A stretch of DNA of 64,000 nucleotides from Methylovorus menthalis. GTDB lineage: Bacteria > Pseudomonadota > Gammaproteobacteria > Burkholderiales > Methylophilaceae. Below the pieces are notes generated by a model. It was given only the letters and a program-made list of their open reading frames with translations, was not told where the DNA came from and did no database searches. The position numbers and the translations under genes were made by a program. The stretch covers positions 1,410,849-1,474,848 of the forward strand of contig NZ_JAJAQH010000006.1 of NCBI RefSeq assembly GCF_020523625.1. Direction: 5' to 3'. Positions 28,123 through 37,995 of this stretch are shown in pieces; position 1 is the first letter of the stretch, and each line of letters begins with the position of its first letter.

Positions 28123-31100
28123 TTATTCCGATGCAATGGCAATGAGGGTCTGGCCAGCGCTGACTGGCTTGCCCGGCTGGCACAACACATGGCTGATGGT
28201 TCCGGCTGAGGGGGCGACCACGGCGATTTCCATTTTCATGGATTCAATAATCACCAGCGTATCGCCCGCCGCGACCGTATCGCCCACAGTCACCGCCACT
28301 TGCCACAGATTGCCGGCCACATGGGCGGCCACAGCACGGCAGTCGGCGGGCAGCGCGTCTTCCGCCACCGTGCTCGCTGCCGACTCATCATTGCTGTAAT
28401 TGGCCTGGCCGTTGGCAATCCAGCGCTCGCGCTCGGCATCAAACGCCGCTTGCTGGCGCTCCTTGAACGCGACCATGGTGGCGGCTTCAGCGGCAATCAG
28501 CGCGTTGTAATCCTTGAGGCGGAACACCTGCTCTTCCACCTTGAGCTTGAATTTGCCACGCGGGAAATCCTCGCGGATTTGCAGCAGCTCTTCCGCGCTG
28601 ACCGGGTAAAAGCGGATCTGGTCAAAAAAGCGCAGCAGCCAGGGCTTGCCCTGCGGGAAATCGGCCGTGGCACGCCAGCGATTCCACATCTGCAAGGTGC
28701 GGCCGACAAACTGGTAACCGCCGGGGCCTTCCATGCCATACACGCACATATAGGCGCCGCCGATACCCACGGCATTTTCCGGCGTCCAGGTGCGGGCAGG
28801 GTTGTATTTGGTGGTCACCAGACGGTGGCGCGGGTCCACCGGCGTGGCGACGGGCGCGCCCAGATACACATCGCCCAGACCCAAGGTGAGATAGCTAGCC
28901 TCGAACACGATGCGCTTGACGTCCTCAATGCTATCGAGACCGTTGATGCGGCGGATGAACTCGATATTGCTGCCATGGCCAGAGGCCACATCGCACCACG
29001 GCGCATCCTTGCGCACCGATTGCATGTACTTTTCCACGGCGAGCTGGGTGGCGGCATCGTCCCAGGACAACGGCAGGTGCACGATGCGGGTCGGCACTTC
29101 CATTTCGTCGATGGCGGGCAGTTGCGTTTCCAGGGTTTGCAAGGTGATCAGCAACTGCTCCACCGGCAGGCGCAGGCTGTCGTAATGCACCTGCAGCGAA
29201 CGTATGCCGGGCGTGAGATCAATGATGCCAGGCACCCTGGCCTGCTCCAGCGCCTGCATGAGGGCATGCACGCGGAAGCGCAGGTTGAGGTCCAGCACCA
29301 GCGGGCCATATTCCACCAGCAGGTATTTGTCACCGGCTTGGCGGTATACCACGGCGACACGTTCTGCCGTCTCAGGCAACGTCGCCAGAATGGGGGTTGT
29401 GGTGTGGGCGAGATCGGGGGCGGGCAAGGCCAGCGGCGCACTGGCGGTCGCCAGATCTGCCAGCATGGTGTTTTGGGCGATTTCCAGAGTGCGCGCCTGG
29501 GCCTGGCTCAGGCGCACAAAGCGCACCTTGTCGCCCGCTTTCAATTGGCCCATTTTCCATAGCTCGGCCTGCACAATAGTGGCCGGGCAGACAAAGCCGC
29601 CCAGGCTGGGGCCATCCGGCCCCAGGATCACCGGCATGTCGCCGGTAAAGTCCACACTGCCAATGGCATAAGCGTTGTCGTGAATGTTGGAGGGGTGCAG
29701 GCCCGCCTCGCCGCCATCCTGCCGGGCCCATTGCGGCTTGGGGCCAATCAGGCGGATGCCGGTGGTGTTGGAGTTGTAATGTACTTCCCAGTCGGTGGAG
29801 AAGAACATGGCAATATCGTCGTCGGTAAAGAAATCCGGCGCGCCATGCGGGCCATAGAGCACGCCTATCTGCCACTCATGCGTGTATTGCGGACGCAGGG
29901 CGGGCGGGATCACCGTCACCGCGGTTTCCGCCGCAGACAGCTTGCCCAGATGCAGCACATCGCCCACGCGCAAGGCGCGGCCGCCATGGCCACCAAACTG
30001 GCCCAGGGTAAAGGTGGATTTGCTGCCCAGATAATCCGGCACATCAAAGCCACCCTGCACTGCCAGATAAGCGCGGCAGCCCAGGTCGCCCAACTTGCCG
30101 ATGACGAGCGTGCTGCCTGCCTTGACGGCATACGCCTGCCACATGGCGAGCGGCTCGCCATCCAGTGTCAATGCCAGCGCGGGGCCAGTCACGGCAATCA
30201 CGGTATCTGTATTGAATTTCAGCGTGGGGCCAATCAGGGTGATTTCCAGGCCCGCCATGCCTTCGGCGTTGCCCACCAGACGATTAGCAAAGCGGAACGC
30301 CAGATGGTCCATGGGGCCGGAAGGCGGCACGCCGATATTCCAGTAGCCAGTGCGGCCGGGGTAATCCTGTATGGTGCTCATGACGCCGCCATCCAGCACA
30401 TCCAGCGTGTGCGGACGATAAACAAAGCTGTTCAGGTAGCGCGTGGTCTGTTGCCCTGCCGGGAATACGCTATCGGCCAGCACCTGGCGCAGGTACGCGA
30501 GGTTGGTTTCAATCCCGGCGAGACGGGTATCGTGCAGCGCGCTCTTCATGGCACCTACTGCAGCCACGCGGTCGCTGGCATGCACCAGCACCTTGGCCAG
30601 CAAGGGGTCGTAATACGGCGAAACCTCGCTGCCCTGCTCCACCCAGGCATCCACCCGCACATCGGATGGGAACACGACCTCGGTCAGCACGCCCGAGCTG
30701 GGCTGGAACTGCTTGTTGGCATCTTCGGCATACACGCGCACCTGAATGGCATGGCCCTTTGGCTGATGTTGATATGCCGCGATAAAGTCGCGCTCGCCTG
30801 CGGCCAGGCGGATCATCCAGCCCACCAGGTCCACGCCGCTCACCAGTTCGGTCACCCCATGCTCCACTTGCAGCCGGGTGTTGACCTCCAGAAAGTAAAA
30901 ATCGCCGCTGGCATTGTCGTAAACAAATTCCACCGTACCCGCCGAGCGATAGCCAATGGCACTGGCCAGGCGCACGGCAGTCTCGGCCAGCTGCTGACGT
31001 ATTGCCTCGCTGATATTGGGCGCCGGGGTTTCTTCTATCACCTTCTGGTTGCGGCGCTGCACCGAGCAATCGCGCTCGCCCAGAGCCACAACATACCCTT

Positions 31101-31749
31101 CACCATCGCCAAAAATCTGCACTTCGATATGGCGGGCGGCTTCGACGTATTTTTCCAGATAAAGGCCGGATTCCTTGAAATTGGCGCGCGACAAGCGCTG
31201 CACCGAGGCAAAGGCTTCGGCCAGCTCCTCTTCGCCCCAGATCAGGCGCATGCCGATGCCACCGCCGCCCGCCGTGCTCTTCAGCATCACCGGGTAGCCA
31301 ATACGCGCTGCGTGTGTGCGGGCTTCGGCGACATCCGCCAGCAAACCGGTGCCCGGCAACAGCGGCACGCCATTGGCCTCGGCCAGCGCGCGGGCGGTGT
31401 GCTTGAGACCAAAGTCACGCATCTGTTGGGGAGTGGGGCCGATAAAGGCAATGCCTGCGGCTTCGCAGGCTTCGGCAAAACCCGGGTTTTCAGACAGAAA
31501 GCCATAGCCCGGATGGATGGCTTGCGCACCAGTCTGGTGCGCGGCTTGCAGGATAGCGGGGATATTCAGGTAACTCTCGGCGGCGGGGGCCGGACCAACA
31601 CATACCGCCTCATCCGCTTCCAGCACATGGCGGGCACCGGCATCAGCTTCAGAGTAGACGGCTACAGAGCGGACACCAAGTTGCTTGAGCGTGCGGATAA
31701 TGCGGCAAGCGATCTCACCGCGGTTGGCAATAAGCACTTTATGAAACAT
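28123..31749 (-). CDS. Biotin-dependent guanidine carboxylase ('urea carboxylase' family)
   Basis: 1208-residue enzyme. Order of domains: biotin carboxylase (about 1-450, [20 protein letters not shown] loop [25 protein letters not shown]), the KipA/KipI-like carboxyltransferase domains (about 470-1060) and the biotin carrier domain with the biotinyl Lys1172 in ESMKMEI. Family members carboxylate urea or guanidine. Two findings favour guanidine: a guanidine-II riboswitch directly before the gene and CgdAB-like deiminase genes beside it. ATG at 31749 follows an AAGG site. Yeast-type fusion with allophanate hydrolase is absent. Confidence 0.93.
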   Translation of the reverse strand: MFHKVLIANRGEIACRIIRTLKQLGVRSVAVYSEADAGARHVLEADEAVCVGPAPAAESYLNIPAILQAAHQTGAQAIHPGYGFLSENPGFAEACEAAGIAFIGPTPQQMRDFGLKHTARALAEANGVPLLPGTGLLADVAEARTHAARIGYPVMLKSTAGGGGIGMRLIWGEEELAEAFASVQRLSRANFKESGLYLEKYVEAARHIEVQIFGDGEGYVVALGERDCSVQRRNQKVIEETPAPNISEAIRQQLAETAVRLASAIGYRSAGTVEFVYDNASGDFYFLEVNTRLQVEHGVTELVSGVDLVGWMIRLAAGERDFIAAYQHQPKGHAIQVRVYAEDANKQFQPSSGVLTEVVFPSDVRVDAWVEQGSEVSPYYDPLLAKVLVHASDRVAAVGAMKSALHDTRLAGIETNLAYLRQVLADSVFPAGQQTTRYLNSFVYRPHTLDVLDGGVMSTIQDYPGRTGYWNIGVPPSGPMDHLAFRFANRLVGNAEGMAGLEITLIGPTLKFNTDTVIAVTGPALALTLDGEPLAMWQAYAVKAGSTLVIGKLGDLGCRAYLAVQGGFDVPDYLGSKSTFTLGQFGGHGGRALRVGDVLHLGKLSAAETAVTVIPPALRPQYTHEWQIGVLYGPHGAPDFFTDDDIAMFFSTDWEVHYNSNTTGIRLIGPKPQWARQDGGEAGLHPSNIHDNAYAIGSVDFTGDMPVILGPDGPSLGGFVCPATIVQAELWKMGQLKAGDKVRFVRLSQAQARTLEIAQNTMLADLATASAPLALPAPDLAHTTTPILATLPETAERVAVVYRQAGDKYLLVEYGPLVLDLNLRFRVHALMQALEQARVPGIIDLTPGIRSLQVHYDSLRLPVEQLLITLQTLETQLPAIDEMEVPTRIVHLPLSWDDAATQLAVEKYMQSVRKDAPWCDVASGHGSNIEFIRRINGLDSIEDVKRIVFEASYLTLGLGDVYLGAPVATPVDPRHRLVTTKYNPARTWTPENAVGIGGAYMCVYGMEGPGGYQFVGRTLQMWNRWRATADFPQGKPWLLRFFDQIRFYPVSAEELLQIREDFPRGKFKLKVEEQVFRLKDYNALIAAEAATMVAFKERQQAAFDAERERWIANGQANYSNDESAASTVAEDALPADCRAVAAHVAGNLWQVAVTVGDTVAAGDTLVIIESMKMEIAVVAPSAGTISHVLCQPGKPVSAGQTLIAIASE

Positions 31750-31761
31750 GACTAACCTTGT

Positions 31762-31808
31762 GCGGGCCGTCCCGCTGGGTATAGATCTCACCGGGCCGTC
31801 CCGGTGAG
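31762..31808 (-). promoter_or_regulatory. Guanidine-II (mini-ykkC) riboswitch
   Basis: In transcript sense two tandem hairpins share the core GGG-ACGG-CCC: the first CTCACCGGG-ACGG-CCCGGTGAG folded as a nine-base stem (31808-31787), an 11-base linker, then GCGGG-ACGG-CCCGC (31775-31762). Two stem-loops with ACGR loops are the defining features of guanidine-II riboswitches, in which the loops pair with each other when guanidinium is bound. The AAGG ribosome site at 31759-31756 follows at once and the ATG is at 31749, so control of translation start is likely. Confidence 0.9.
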
Positions 31809-31881
31809 CGGTTGATTCAGTCGGCTGTGACTAACTGACCATGGTTATCTATCTATTCCCTAGCATGTTGCATGCCAGATT

Positions 31882-32556
31882 TTATGCCGCGGCCTGGACG
31901 GCATCCCACACCAGCAGGCGAACCGGCGTCGGGTTATAGGCGTTGCAGGGGTTATTCAGTTGTGGGCAGTTGGAGATCAGCACCACGACGTCCATTTCGG
32001 CGCGCATTTCCACGTATTTGCCAGCCCCGGAAATACCGTCATCAAACTTGAGATGGCCATCGGCGGTGACCGGCACATTCATGAAAAAATTGATGTTGGC
32101 GGTGATGTCGCGCTTGCTCATGTGGCGATGCGTGGCACAGCCGCAATGGTTGAGCGCATGCATGAAACTGTCGCGGCAGCTATGCATGGGGCGCTTTTCC
32201 AGGGCATAGCGCACGGTGTTGCTCTCGGCGGCACAGGCCCCGCCCAAGGTATCGTGGCGGCCGCAGGTGTCAGCGGTGATGGTCAGCATGGGCCGACCTT
32301 CATTCGAATACAGCACGGAGCCGGTGGTGAGGTACAGCTGGCGCTGGCGGGCAATGGTATCGACCGCGCTGTAGCGCTCTTCGGCATCAGCGGCGCTGTA
32401 AAAAAGGGTATCCACGGCCTGATTGCCTTCCAGGTCCAGAATGCGGAATATCTGGCCTTTCTTCACTTCGGCCATCCAGGGGTCCCCGGCATCGCACACC
32501 TGGTCCAGCACGGCGTTGCGCGGATCCAATGGGCTTTCGGTCAGCATCTGGCTCAT
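31882..32556 (-). CDS. cgdB: Carboxyguanidine deiminase subunit, UAAP2-like (DUF1989)
   Basis: 224-residue DUF1989 protein of the urea-carboxylase-associated type 2 group. Conserved Cys/His blocks are visible: [20 protein letters not shown] and [21 protein letters not shown], then [14 protein letters not shown]. Together with the partner upstream it is expected to deiminate carboxyguanidine to allophanate plus ammonia. Start at 32556 overlaps the partner's stop (ATGA). A/B naming follows gene order and is tentative. The 132-base gap after it holds the riboswitch. Confidence 0.88.
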   Translation of the reverse strand: MSQMLTESPLDPRNAVLDQVCDAGDPWMAEVKKGQIFRILDLEGNQAVDTLFYSAADAEERYSAVDTIARQRQLYLTTGSVLYSNEGRPMLTITADTCGRHDTLGGACAAESNTVRYALEKRPMHSCRDSFMHALNHCGCATHRHMSKRDITANINFFMNVPVTADGHLKFDDGISGAGKYVEMRAEMDVVVLISNCPQLNNPCNAYNPTPVRLLVWDAVQAAA

Positions 32557-33281
32557 AGGTAGTACCTTTCCGTATTGATAAAGCCGCGGGCGTTTTGCTC
32601 GCATTGCGTACGGCACACATCATCGGGCGCGGCGGCCCCGGCATACCAGGCAGAGAGCTTCACGGCCGCCGGTTTGTAGTCGGTCGCGGTATCCAGCGGA
32701 TGCGGCGCGGCAGATAGCACCAGCAGCACGTTCATGTCGAAGCGCACATCCACATAATCGCCCGCCTTGCTATGGTCGGCGACAAAGCTCAGCGCACCGT
32801 TGTCATCCGGCACCGCCTTGCTGAAAAAATTGACGTTGGCGACCAGATCACGCTTGCCCAGACCGTATTTCGCCAGCTCCACCAGCAGGCCATCCTTGCC
32901 GCTGCGGTGCATGGCATTGCGATGGGTCTGGAAGGTCGCCTTGCCATATTGGGCTTCGATCATGTCGGCATCGGTCACGCCGCAGAAGGTATCGTGCCAG
33001 CCCACACTATCGCCGATGATGGAGCACATGACGCGGCCCATGTCGGAATAGCAGACATTGCCGGTAGTCAGGTAAGCCGTATGCTGTGCCTTCAGCGAAT
33101 CCGGCATGTTGTAGCGTTCCAGCTTGTCTTCCGGGTTGTAAAACAGCGCGGCCAGGTTGGCCTCGCCCTCGAGATCAGTGATACGCAGCGCAGTGCCACG
33201 GCGTATCAGGCCTGACCAGTGATTGCCGCCGGGGATGATTTCTTCCCACAGCACGGCCGCAGATTCAAATACAGCGCTCAT
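32553..33281 (-). CDS. cgdA: Carboxyguanidine deiminase subunit, UAAP1-like (DUF1989)
   Basis: 242-residue DUF1989 protein of the urea-carboxylase-associated type 1 group: [56 protein letters not shown], and [18 protein letters not shown]. Paralogous to the next gene and coupled to it by a four-base overlap, consistent with a two-subunit enzyme. It lies 26 bases after the NikR-like gene. Confidence 0.88.
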   Translation of the reverse strand: MSAVFESAAVLWEEIIPGGNHWSGLIRRGTALRITDLEGEANLAALFYNPEDKLERYNMPDSLKAQHTAYLTTGNVCYSDMGRVMCSIIGDSVGWHDTFCGVTDADMIEAQYGKATFQTHRNAMHRSGKDGLLVELAKYGLGKRDLVANVNFFSKAVPDDNGALSFVADHSKAGDYVDVRFDMNVLLVLSAAPHPLDTATDYKPAAVKLSAWYAGAAAPDDVCRTQCEQNARGFINTERYYL

Positions 33282-33307
33282 GCTTTTGTCCTTGTCTCTT
33301 TTCCCGT

Positions 33308-33781
33308 TTATTGCCCTGCCCTGCGGGCCTTGGGCGTCATCGGGTGTAACGGCGGGATGACCGCCCCCATCAGTTGCAGCTTGCCGGTAATCACGCCACG
33401 CAGCGCGATGATTTCATTCGCCACGGCCTGCACGGTGAGTGCCGGGCCTTGTACCAGAATCACTTCCATAGTCTGGTTATCGGCCAGATGCACGTGCAGC
33501 GAGCTGATCACTTCATCCAGGTGCTGATACTGCAAATCCGCAATGGTTTTTTGCAGGCCACGGGTGCCATTGTTGTAAAGAATGGTGATAGTACCCACCA
33601 TCACCTCATTGCCTTTTTCACGCTTATGCTCGGCCAGATGCTGGCGCAGCATGTCGTTGATGGCTTGCGAACGGCTTTCGAACCCACGCTCAATCACCAT
33701 GGAATCAAGCTCCGCATGCAGCTCATCCGGCAAGGAGATACTGATGCGATTTACCGGTGTCTTTTTGTTTTTCTCGTTCAT
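33308..33781 (-). CDS. NikR-like ribbon-helix-helix regulator with altered metal site
   Basis: 157 residues. N-terminal ribbon-helix-helix DNA-binding domain (about 10-50, RISISLPDELHAELDSMV and SRSQAINDMLRQHL) and a C-terminal ACT-like NikR domain. Aligned without gaps to E. coli NikR, the nickel ligands His87 and His89 are kept (His96 and His98 in SSLHVHLAD) but His76 is Tyr85 and Cys95 is Thr104, so a square-planar nickel site cannot form. Strong AGGAGGAAAC ribosome site before ATG 33781. Within the guanidine operon it may sense a different ligand. Confidence 0.85.
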   Translation of the reverse strand: MNEKNKKTPVNRISISLPDELHAELDSMVIERGFESRSQAINDMLRQHLAEHKREKGNEVMVGTITILYNNGTRGLQKTIADLQYQHLDEVISSLHVHLADNQTMEVILVQGPALTVQAVANEIIALRGVITGKLQLMGAVIPPLHPMTPKARRAGQ

Positions 33782-33878
33782 GTTTCCTCCTGTGTGACTT
33801 GCCGGTTTTGGCGCGACTAAAGGCGCCATCATGGCAGACCGGAGCAGGCCTTGCAGCCTGCCCCGTCAACACCTTGGC

Positions 33879-35243
33879 TTAGAACATGTAGCTGTAACGA
33901 TCAATTTCCCACTGGCTGACGGTCAGGTGGTAGGTTTCCCATTCCTGGCTCTTGTAGGTGACAAACTCATCACGCAACTCCTTGCCCAGGGTTTTTTCTA
34001 CCAGCGGATCGGCAGCGAATGCCTCAACCGCTTCCTGCAGGGTTTGCGGCAGGAATTGAATGCCACGGCCCATGCGCTCTTCTTCACTGATGGCGTACAG
34101 GTTGTCTTCGTTCGGTGCACCTGGGTCCAGCTGCTCGCGTATGCCTTCCAGGCCAGCGGCCAATGCCAGCGTCGCGGCCAGATACGGGTTCACGGCACCA
34201 TCCGCATTGCGGGATTCACAACGGCCACCGCCCATGGGCACGCGTACCGAGTTGGTACGGTTATTGGAGCCGTAGGAGTTGAATACCGGCGCCCAGCTGA
34301 AGTAGCTCATGGCACCACGACGCACCAGGCGCTTGTAGCTGTTGACCGTAGGGGCAAAAGCCGCGCACAGGGCCGGGCCGTGCTTGAGGATACCGGCAAT
34401 GAACTGGTAGCCCAGCGTGGTCAGGCCCAGGCCGCGTGGATCATCCTTGGGGTCGCAGGCAAACAGGTTCTTGCCGGTCTTGAGGTCGTACAGCGACATG
34501 TTGAAGTGCGCGCCGGTACCGGTCTTGTCGGCAAACGGCTTGGGCATCATGGTCGCCAGCAGGCCCTCTTCCTTGGCATAGTGCTTGGCCATGTAACGGA
34601 AGAAGGTGAAGCGGTCGCACATGGTCAGCGCATCGCTGTAGTTGAAGTCAAACTCGAACTGGCTGTTGCCATCTTCGTGGTCAAACGAATACAGGTCCCA
34701 GCCGAGGTCGTTGATGGCAGTCGCCATCTTGTCCAGCCAGCCGAAGTTATCCATAAAGCCACGCACGTCGTAGCAAGGCTTGGTCAGCTTGTCGTCGGGG
34801 TTAGGGATAGCCAGCTTGCCATCGGCTTCCTGCTTCAGCAGGTAAATTTCGCACTCAATCCCCAGGTTCATGCCAAAGCCCATTTCAGCGGCCTGTGCCA
34901 GCACGTTTTTCAGTGCCACGCGGGTGTTCAGTGCATAAGGCTGACCTTGAAAACCATTGTCCGCCGGCATCCAGGCGACTTTTGGTTCCCATGGCAAGGG
35001 AATGATATGGTCAAGATCAGGAATGGAGGTCAGTTCGTCATCGCTAGGTGCCTGACCCAGGCCATCCAGCGCATAGCCGGTATAACGCTCGGAGCCAGCG
35101 GCCATTTGTGGCAAGTGATCAATCGGCACTACCTTGGCTTTGGGCACACCGTGGATATCCACGTAAGCGCCTATGCAATACTTGACGCCTTTGGCTTTCA
35201 GGTCATTCTGGATACTTGCAATTTCTGCAGTCGACTTCGACAT
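33879..35243 (-). CDS. Type III glutamine synthetase-like enzyme (GlnT/GmaS family)
   Basis: 454-residue member of the glutamine synthetase superfamily, subgroup holding rhizobial GlnT and gamma-glutamylmethylamide synthetase. Visible blocks: [41 protein letters not shown]-type [12 protein letters not shown], and [33 protein letters not shown] 35243 has AAAGG seven bases upstream; the in-frame ATGs at 35258 and 35249 are less well placed. It may capture released ammonia, or ligate an amine, onto glutamate. Substrate not decided by sequence. Confidence 0.82.
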   Translation of the reverse strand: MSKSTAEIASIQNDLKAKGVKYCIGAYVDIHGVPKAKVVPIDHLPQMAAGSERYTGYALDGLGQAPSDDELTSIPDLDHIIPLPWEPKVAWMPADNGFQGQPYALNTRVALKNVLAQAAEMGFGMNLGIECEIYLLKQEADGKLAIPNPDDKLTKPCYDVRGFMDNFGWLDKMATAINDLGWDLYSFDHEDGNSQFEFDFNYSDALTMCDRFTFFRYMAKHYAKEEGLLATMMPKPFADKTGTGAHFNMSLYDLKTGKNLFACDPKDDPRGLGLTTLGYQFIAGILKHGPALCAAFAPTVNSYKRLVRRGAMSYFSWAPVFNSYGSNNRTNSVRVPMGGGRCESRNADGAVNPYLAATLALAAGLEGIREQLDPGAPNEDNLYAISEEERMGRGIQFLPQTLQEAVEAFAADPLVEKTLGKELRDEFVTYKSQEWETYHLTVSQWEIDRYSYMF

Positions 35244-35306
35244 ATACATACCTTTCAAATCAATTGGGTTAGGGTGCTGCGGTTTTGCTGTGCCGGGCCT
35301 GACGTC

Positions 35307-36077
35307 TCAGGCAGCGACATGGCTGAAATAGGAATGGGGAAGCGGTGGCTGTTCGGCCTGACCGCGGCGTATCAATTCGGATAAATCCTCGACCATCCAG
35401 GCAAACCATTCCGCGCCTTTTTCGGCGCTGGAAATACTGGGCTGGCCGGTCACGCCATTCAGGCTGGTGCGATTCACCGGGTGGGCAAATACCAGCTCAT
35501 CGGTGCGATCCGGGTCATCGGCCAGCGTGAGCTTGTCGGTGCGCACGATGTGCGGGGCTTTTTCCAGCATGAGCGAGGTTTCGGCATCGTTGGCGTGCCA
35601 GTCATCGCCATCGGCATGGTGGAACTGCTTGACGCGCGGGCTCATGGTGGCGGTATTGATCACGGCCACCATCATGTCGTCGTGCTCGCTGCGCAGCATT
35701 TCCAGCGCGCAGCGCAGGGGCGCGGCATTGGTGACATGGCTGTTGATGATGAACAGGCGGCGCACGCCGCTGTGGTAAGCCCAGTCGCCGATCTCCTTCA
35801 CCAGATTGATCAGGGTGATGGGGCTCAAGGCGATGGTGCCGGGCCAGCGGCGGCTATGTCCTACCGAGCAGCCGTAAGGCATGGTCGGCAGCATGGGCAC
35901 GCCGGTGGTTTCCGCCACTTCGCGGCAAAGAATATCGGCCAGGATGTAATCCATGCCACAGCCCATGTGCGGGCCGTGCTGTTCGGTTGCACCTATCGGC
36001 AGCATGGCGGTGCCGCTGGCCGCAGCCAGCTTGGCGGGGAGTTCATCCCAAGTTGTTTCAGACCATTGCATCGTCAT
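35307..36077 (-). CDS. Creatininase family protein
   Basis: 256-residue creatinine amidohydrolase-family protein. Metal-ligand motifs are visible: Glu/His in LPIGATEQHGPHMGCGMDY, INSHVTNAAPLRCALE (the usual NGHGGN is altered to NSHVTN), and DDWHANDAETSLMLE. Start at 36077 has GGAG six bases upstream; only three bases separate it from the ATPase gene. The family also includes formamide-forming and peptide-modifying enzymes. Its link to guanidine use is unknown; cyclic or N-substituted guanidines such as creatinine are natural candidates. Confidence 0.85.
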   Translation of the reverse strand: MTMQWSETTWDELPAKLAAASGTAMLPIGATEQHGPHMGCGMDYILADILCREVAETTGVPMLPTMPYGCSVGHSRRWPGTIALSPITLINLVKEIGDWAYHSGVRRLFIINSHVTNAAPLRCALEMLRSEHDDMMVAVINTATMSPRVKQFHHADGDDWHANDAETSLMLEKAPHIVRTDKLTLADDPDRTDELVFAHPVNRTSLNGVTGQPSISSAEKGAEWFAWMVEDLSELIRRGQAEQPPLPHSYFSHVAA

Positions 36078-36080
36078 TTC

Positions 36081-36995
36081 TTACTCCACGTTATCGGCAA
36101 CATTGACGAAGCGAATCATGCGGCTAGGCACGGAGACGGCGTCTTCATCCACGGGTTCAGTTGGCGGATGGATCAGCTCTTCCAGCCGCGCCTTGGTGGC
36201 AATGAATTCGGGGGTGAACAATTGATCGGGGCTACGCGGACGTGGCACCGATACCTCAATCAGCTCCTGCACTTCACCCGGATGCGCTTTCAGCACCAGA
36301 ATGCGGTCTGCCAGCAGGATGGCTTCATCCAGATCGTGCGTGATGAACAGGATGGTGATGTCGATGTTGCGCCAGATCTCCAGCAGATGCGTTTGCATCT
36401 TGCAGCGGGTCTGCGCATCCAGCGCGCCAAACGGTTCATCCATCAGCAGAATGCGCGGCTGGTTGACCAGGGCACGGGCAATCGCCACACGTTGTTTCAT
36501 GCCGCCGGAAAGCTCATGCGGATAGGCATTGGCAAATTTTTCCAGGCCCACCAGTTCCAGCCACAGCGCGACTTCACGCGAGGCTTCTTCGGAAGGCATG
36601 CCATTCATTTCCAGGCCGAACATCACGTTCTTCTTCACGCTGAGCCATGGGAACAAGGTATAGCCCTGAAACACCATGCCGCGATCACGGCCGGGGCCGG
36701 TGACCGGCTTGCCATCCAGCAGCACTTCGCCACTGGTGTAACTCTCCAGGCCAGCCAGGGTGCGAATCAGGGTGGACTTGCCACAACCGGAAGGCCCGAT
36801 GACGCAGACAAACTCGCGGCGGTGCGTCTTGAAGCTGACATCCTTCAGCGCCGTGGTTTCGCCCTTGGCGCCGTGATACACCTTGGTGAGGTTTTTCACC
36901 TCCAGGATCACTTCGCGCTGCTTCAGCTTGTCGAAGCGCGCCTTGACGGCTTCTGACTGGGTCAGGTAACTGATTTGATCTGTATTTGCTTGCAT
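36081..36995 (-). CDS. ABC transporter ATP-binding protein (nitrate/sulfonate/taurine type)
   Basis: 304-residue ATPase: Walker [10 protein letters not shown], signature [15 protein letters not shown], Walker [13 protein letters not shown] and the H-loop [13 protein letters not shown]. The C-terminal 40 residues extend beyond the core. Good AAGGAG site. Couples with the permease and binding protein upstream into an importer of the class found beside urea/guanidine carboxylase genes. Confidence 0.93.
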   Translation of the reverse strand: MQANTDQISYLTQSEAVKARFDKLKQREVILEVKNLTKVYHGAKGETTALKDVSFKTHRREFVCVIGPSGCGKSTLIRTLAGLESYTSGEVLLDGKPVTGPGRDRGMVFQGYTLFPWLSVKKNVMFGLEMNGMPSEEASREVALWLELVGLEKFANAYPHELSGGMKQRVAIARALVNQPRILLMDEPFGALDAQTRCKMQTHLLEIWRNIDITILFITHDLDEAILLADRILVLKAHPGEVQELIEVSVPRPRSPDQLFTPEFIATKARLEELIHPPTEPVDEDAVSVPSRMIRFVNVADNVE

Positions 36996-37001
36996 GACGG
37001 C

Positions 37002-37964
37002 CTACTCCTTGTTCGCCGGTTTATCCCAAGGGAAAAGACGCTTGCCCAGGCGGGCCAGCACCATATCCGTCCCGAGACCGATAATGCCGATAATGAGAAT
37101 CGCGGCGTACACGTTTTCAAAGTGCTCATAGCGTGCCTGCTGCGTAATGAACCAGGTGATGCCGGACGAGGTGCCGATCAGTTCGGCCACAATCAGGTAG
37201 GTCCAGGCCCAGCCCAGCAGAATGCGCTGATCGCGATACAACTCGGGCAGCACGCCCGGGATCACGACATGGCGCAGCAGTTTCCAGCGGCTGGTGCCCA
37301 GGGTCATGGCGGCCTCCAGCAGCGAATAATCCAGTTTGCGCGTGGTGTTGCTGATGATCAGCACCTGTTGAAAGAAGGTACCAATCACGATGATGGCAAT
37401 CTTGGGGCCGTCGTATATCCCCAGGACCGCCACCGCCAGGGCACCGAACGCCGGCGCTGGCAGATAACGGAAAAACTCGATAAACGGTTCAAACAAACGC
37501 GATACCGCGCTATAGGTGCCCGACAGGATGCCGAGCGGCACCCCAACCAGCGATGAGATGACAAAGCCCCAGAAAATCACCTGTATGCTTTGCCACAGGC
37601 TTTGGTGCAACCACAGGCCGTCGCGTTGCACCGGTGGCGTGGTGAAAGCGGTATACAAGGCTTCCACCACTTTGTGCGGAGGCGGCAGGTATATGGGGTT
37701 GGAAGGCTCGCCGAGCGGCAGTTGCTTGCCCTCCTCCTGCATGGTGGCCGTTTCTTCCTCGAAGGTCACTTTGTTGACCAGCATGTCGACCTGGAAATAC
37801 TCCACGTCGCCCGGCGAAGTCACCTTCACCATGGGATGCCAGATGAAGGGCACATAGCTGACCAGCGCCCATACCAGCAAAGGCAGTAGAAACGATGCAA
37901 TTGCCAGGATTTTGCGACGCTCTGGCGTCAACTCCTGCCGCACTGCAAACCAATTGGAACCCAT
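37002..37964 (-). CDS. ABC transporter permease of the guanidine operon
   Basis: 320-residue permease starting MGSNWFAVRQEL at 37964 (AGAAGG upstream). Six helices; a long exported loop (about 45-100, rich in charged residues) follows the first helix, as in permeases of urea-carboxylase-linked transporters. The EAA loop reads AAMTLGTSRWKLLRHVVIPGVLPEL. Six bases separate it from the ATPase gene. Confidence 0.9.
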   Translation of the reverse strand: MGSNWFAVRQELTPERRKILAIASFLLPLLVWALVSYVPFIWHPMVKVTSPGDVEYFQVDMLVNKVTFEEETATMQEEGKQLPLGEPSNPIYLPPPHKVVEALYTAFTTPPVQRDGLWLHQSLWQSIQVIFWGFVISSLVGVPLGILSGTYSAVSRLFEPFIEFFRYLPAPAFGALAVAVLGIYDGPKIAIIVIGTFFQQVLIISNTTRKLDYSLLEAAMTLGTSRWKLLRHVVIPGVLPELYRDQRILLGWAWTYLIVAELIGTSSGITWFITQQARYEHFENVYAAILIIGIIGLGTDMVLARLGKRLFPWDKPANKE

Positions 37965-37995
37965 AACCTTCTCCCTGCGCCTGATAACGGATGAC

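Noticed and set aside
28123-31749. Urea amidolyase for urea breakdown
   Set aside because: The guanidine-II riboswitch and CgdAB-like genes point to guanidine; the enzyme may still act weakly on urea.
29680-31755. 691-residue plus-strand open frame opposite the carboxylase gene
   Set aside because: It lies entirely antisense to the 1208-residue carboxylase, has no recognisable domain, and is low-complexity in the way shadow frames of GC-rich genes are.
35244-35314. Second guanidine riboswitch before the GS III-like gene
   Set aside because: A GCCTGA/TCAGGC hairpin is present but its loop is GACG, it is single, and it overlaps the end of the creatininase gene.
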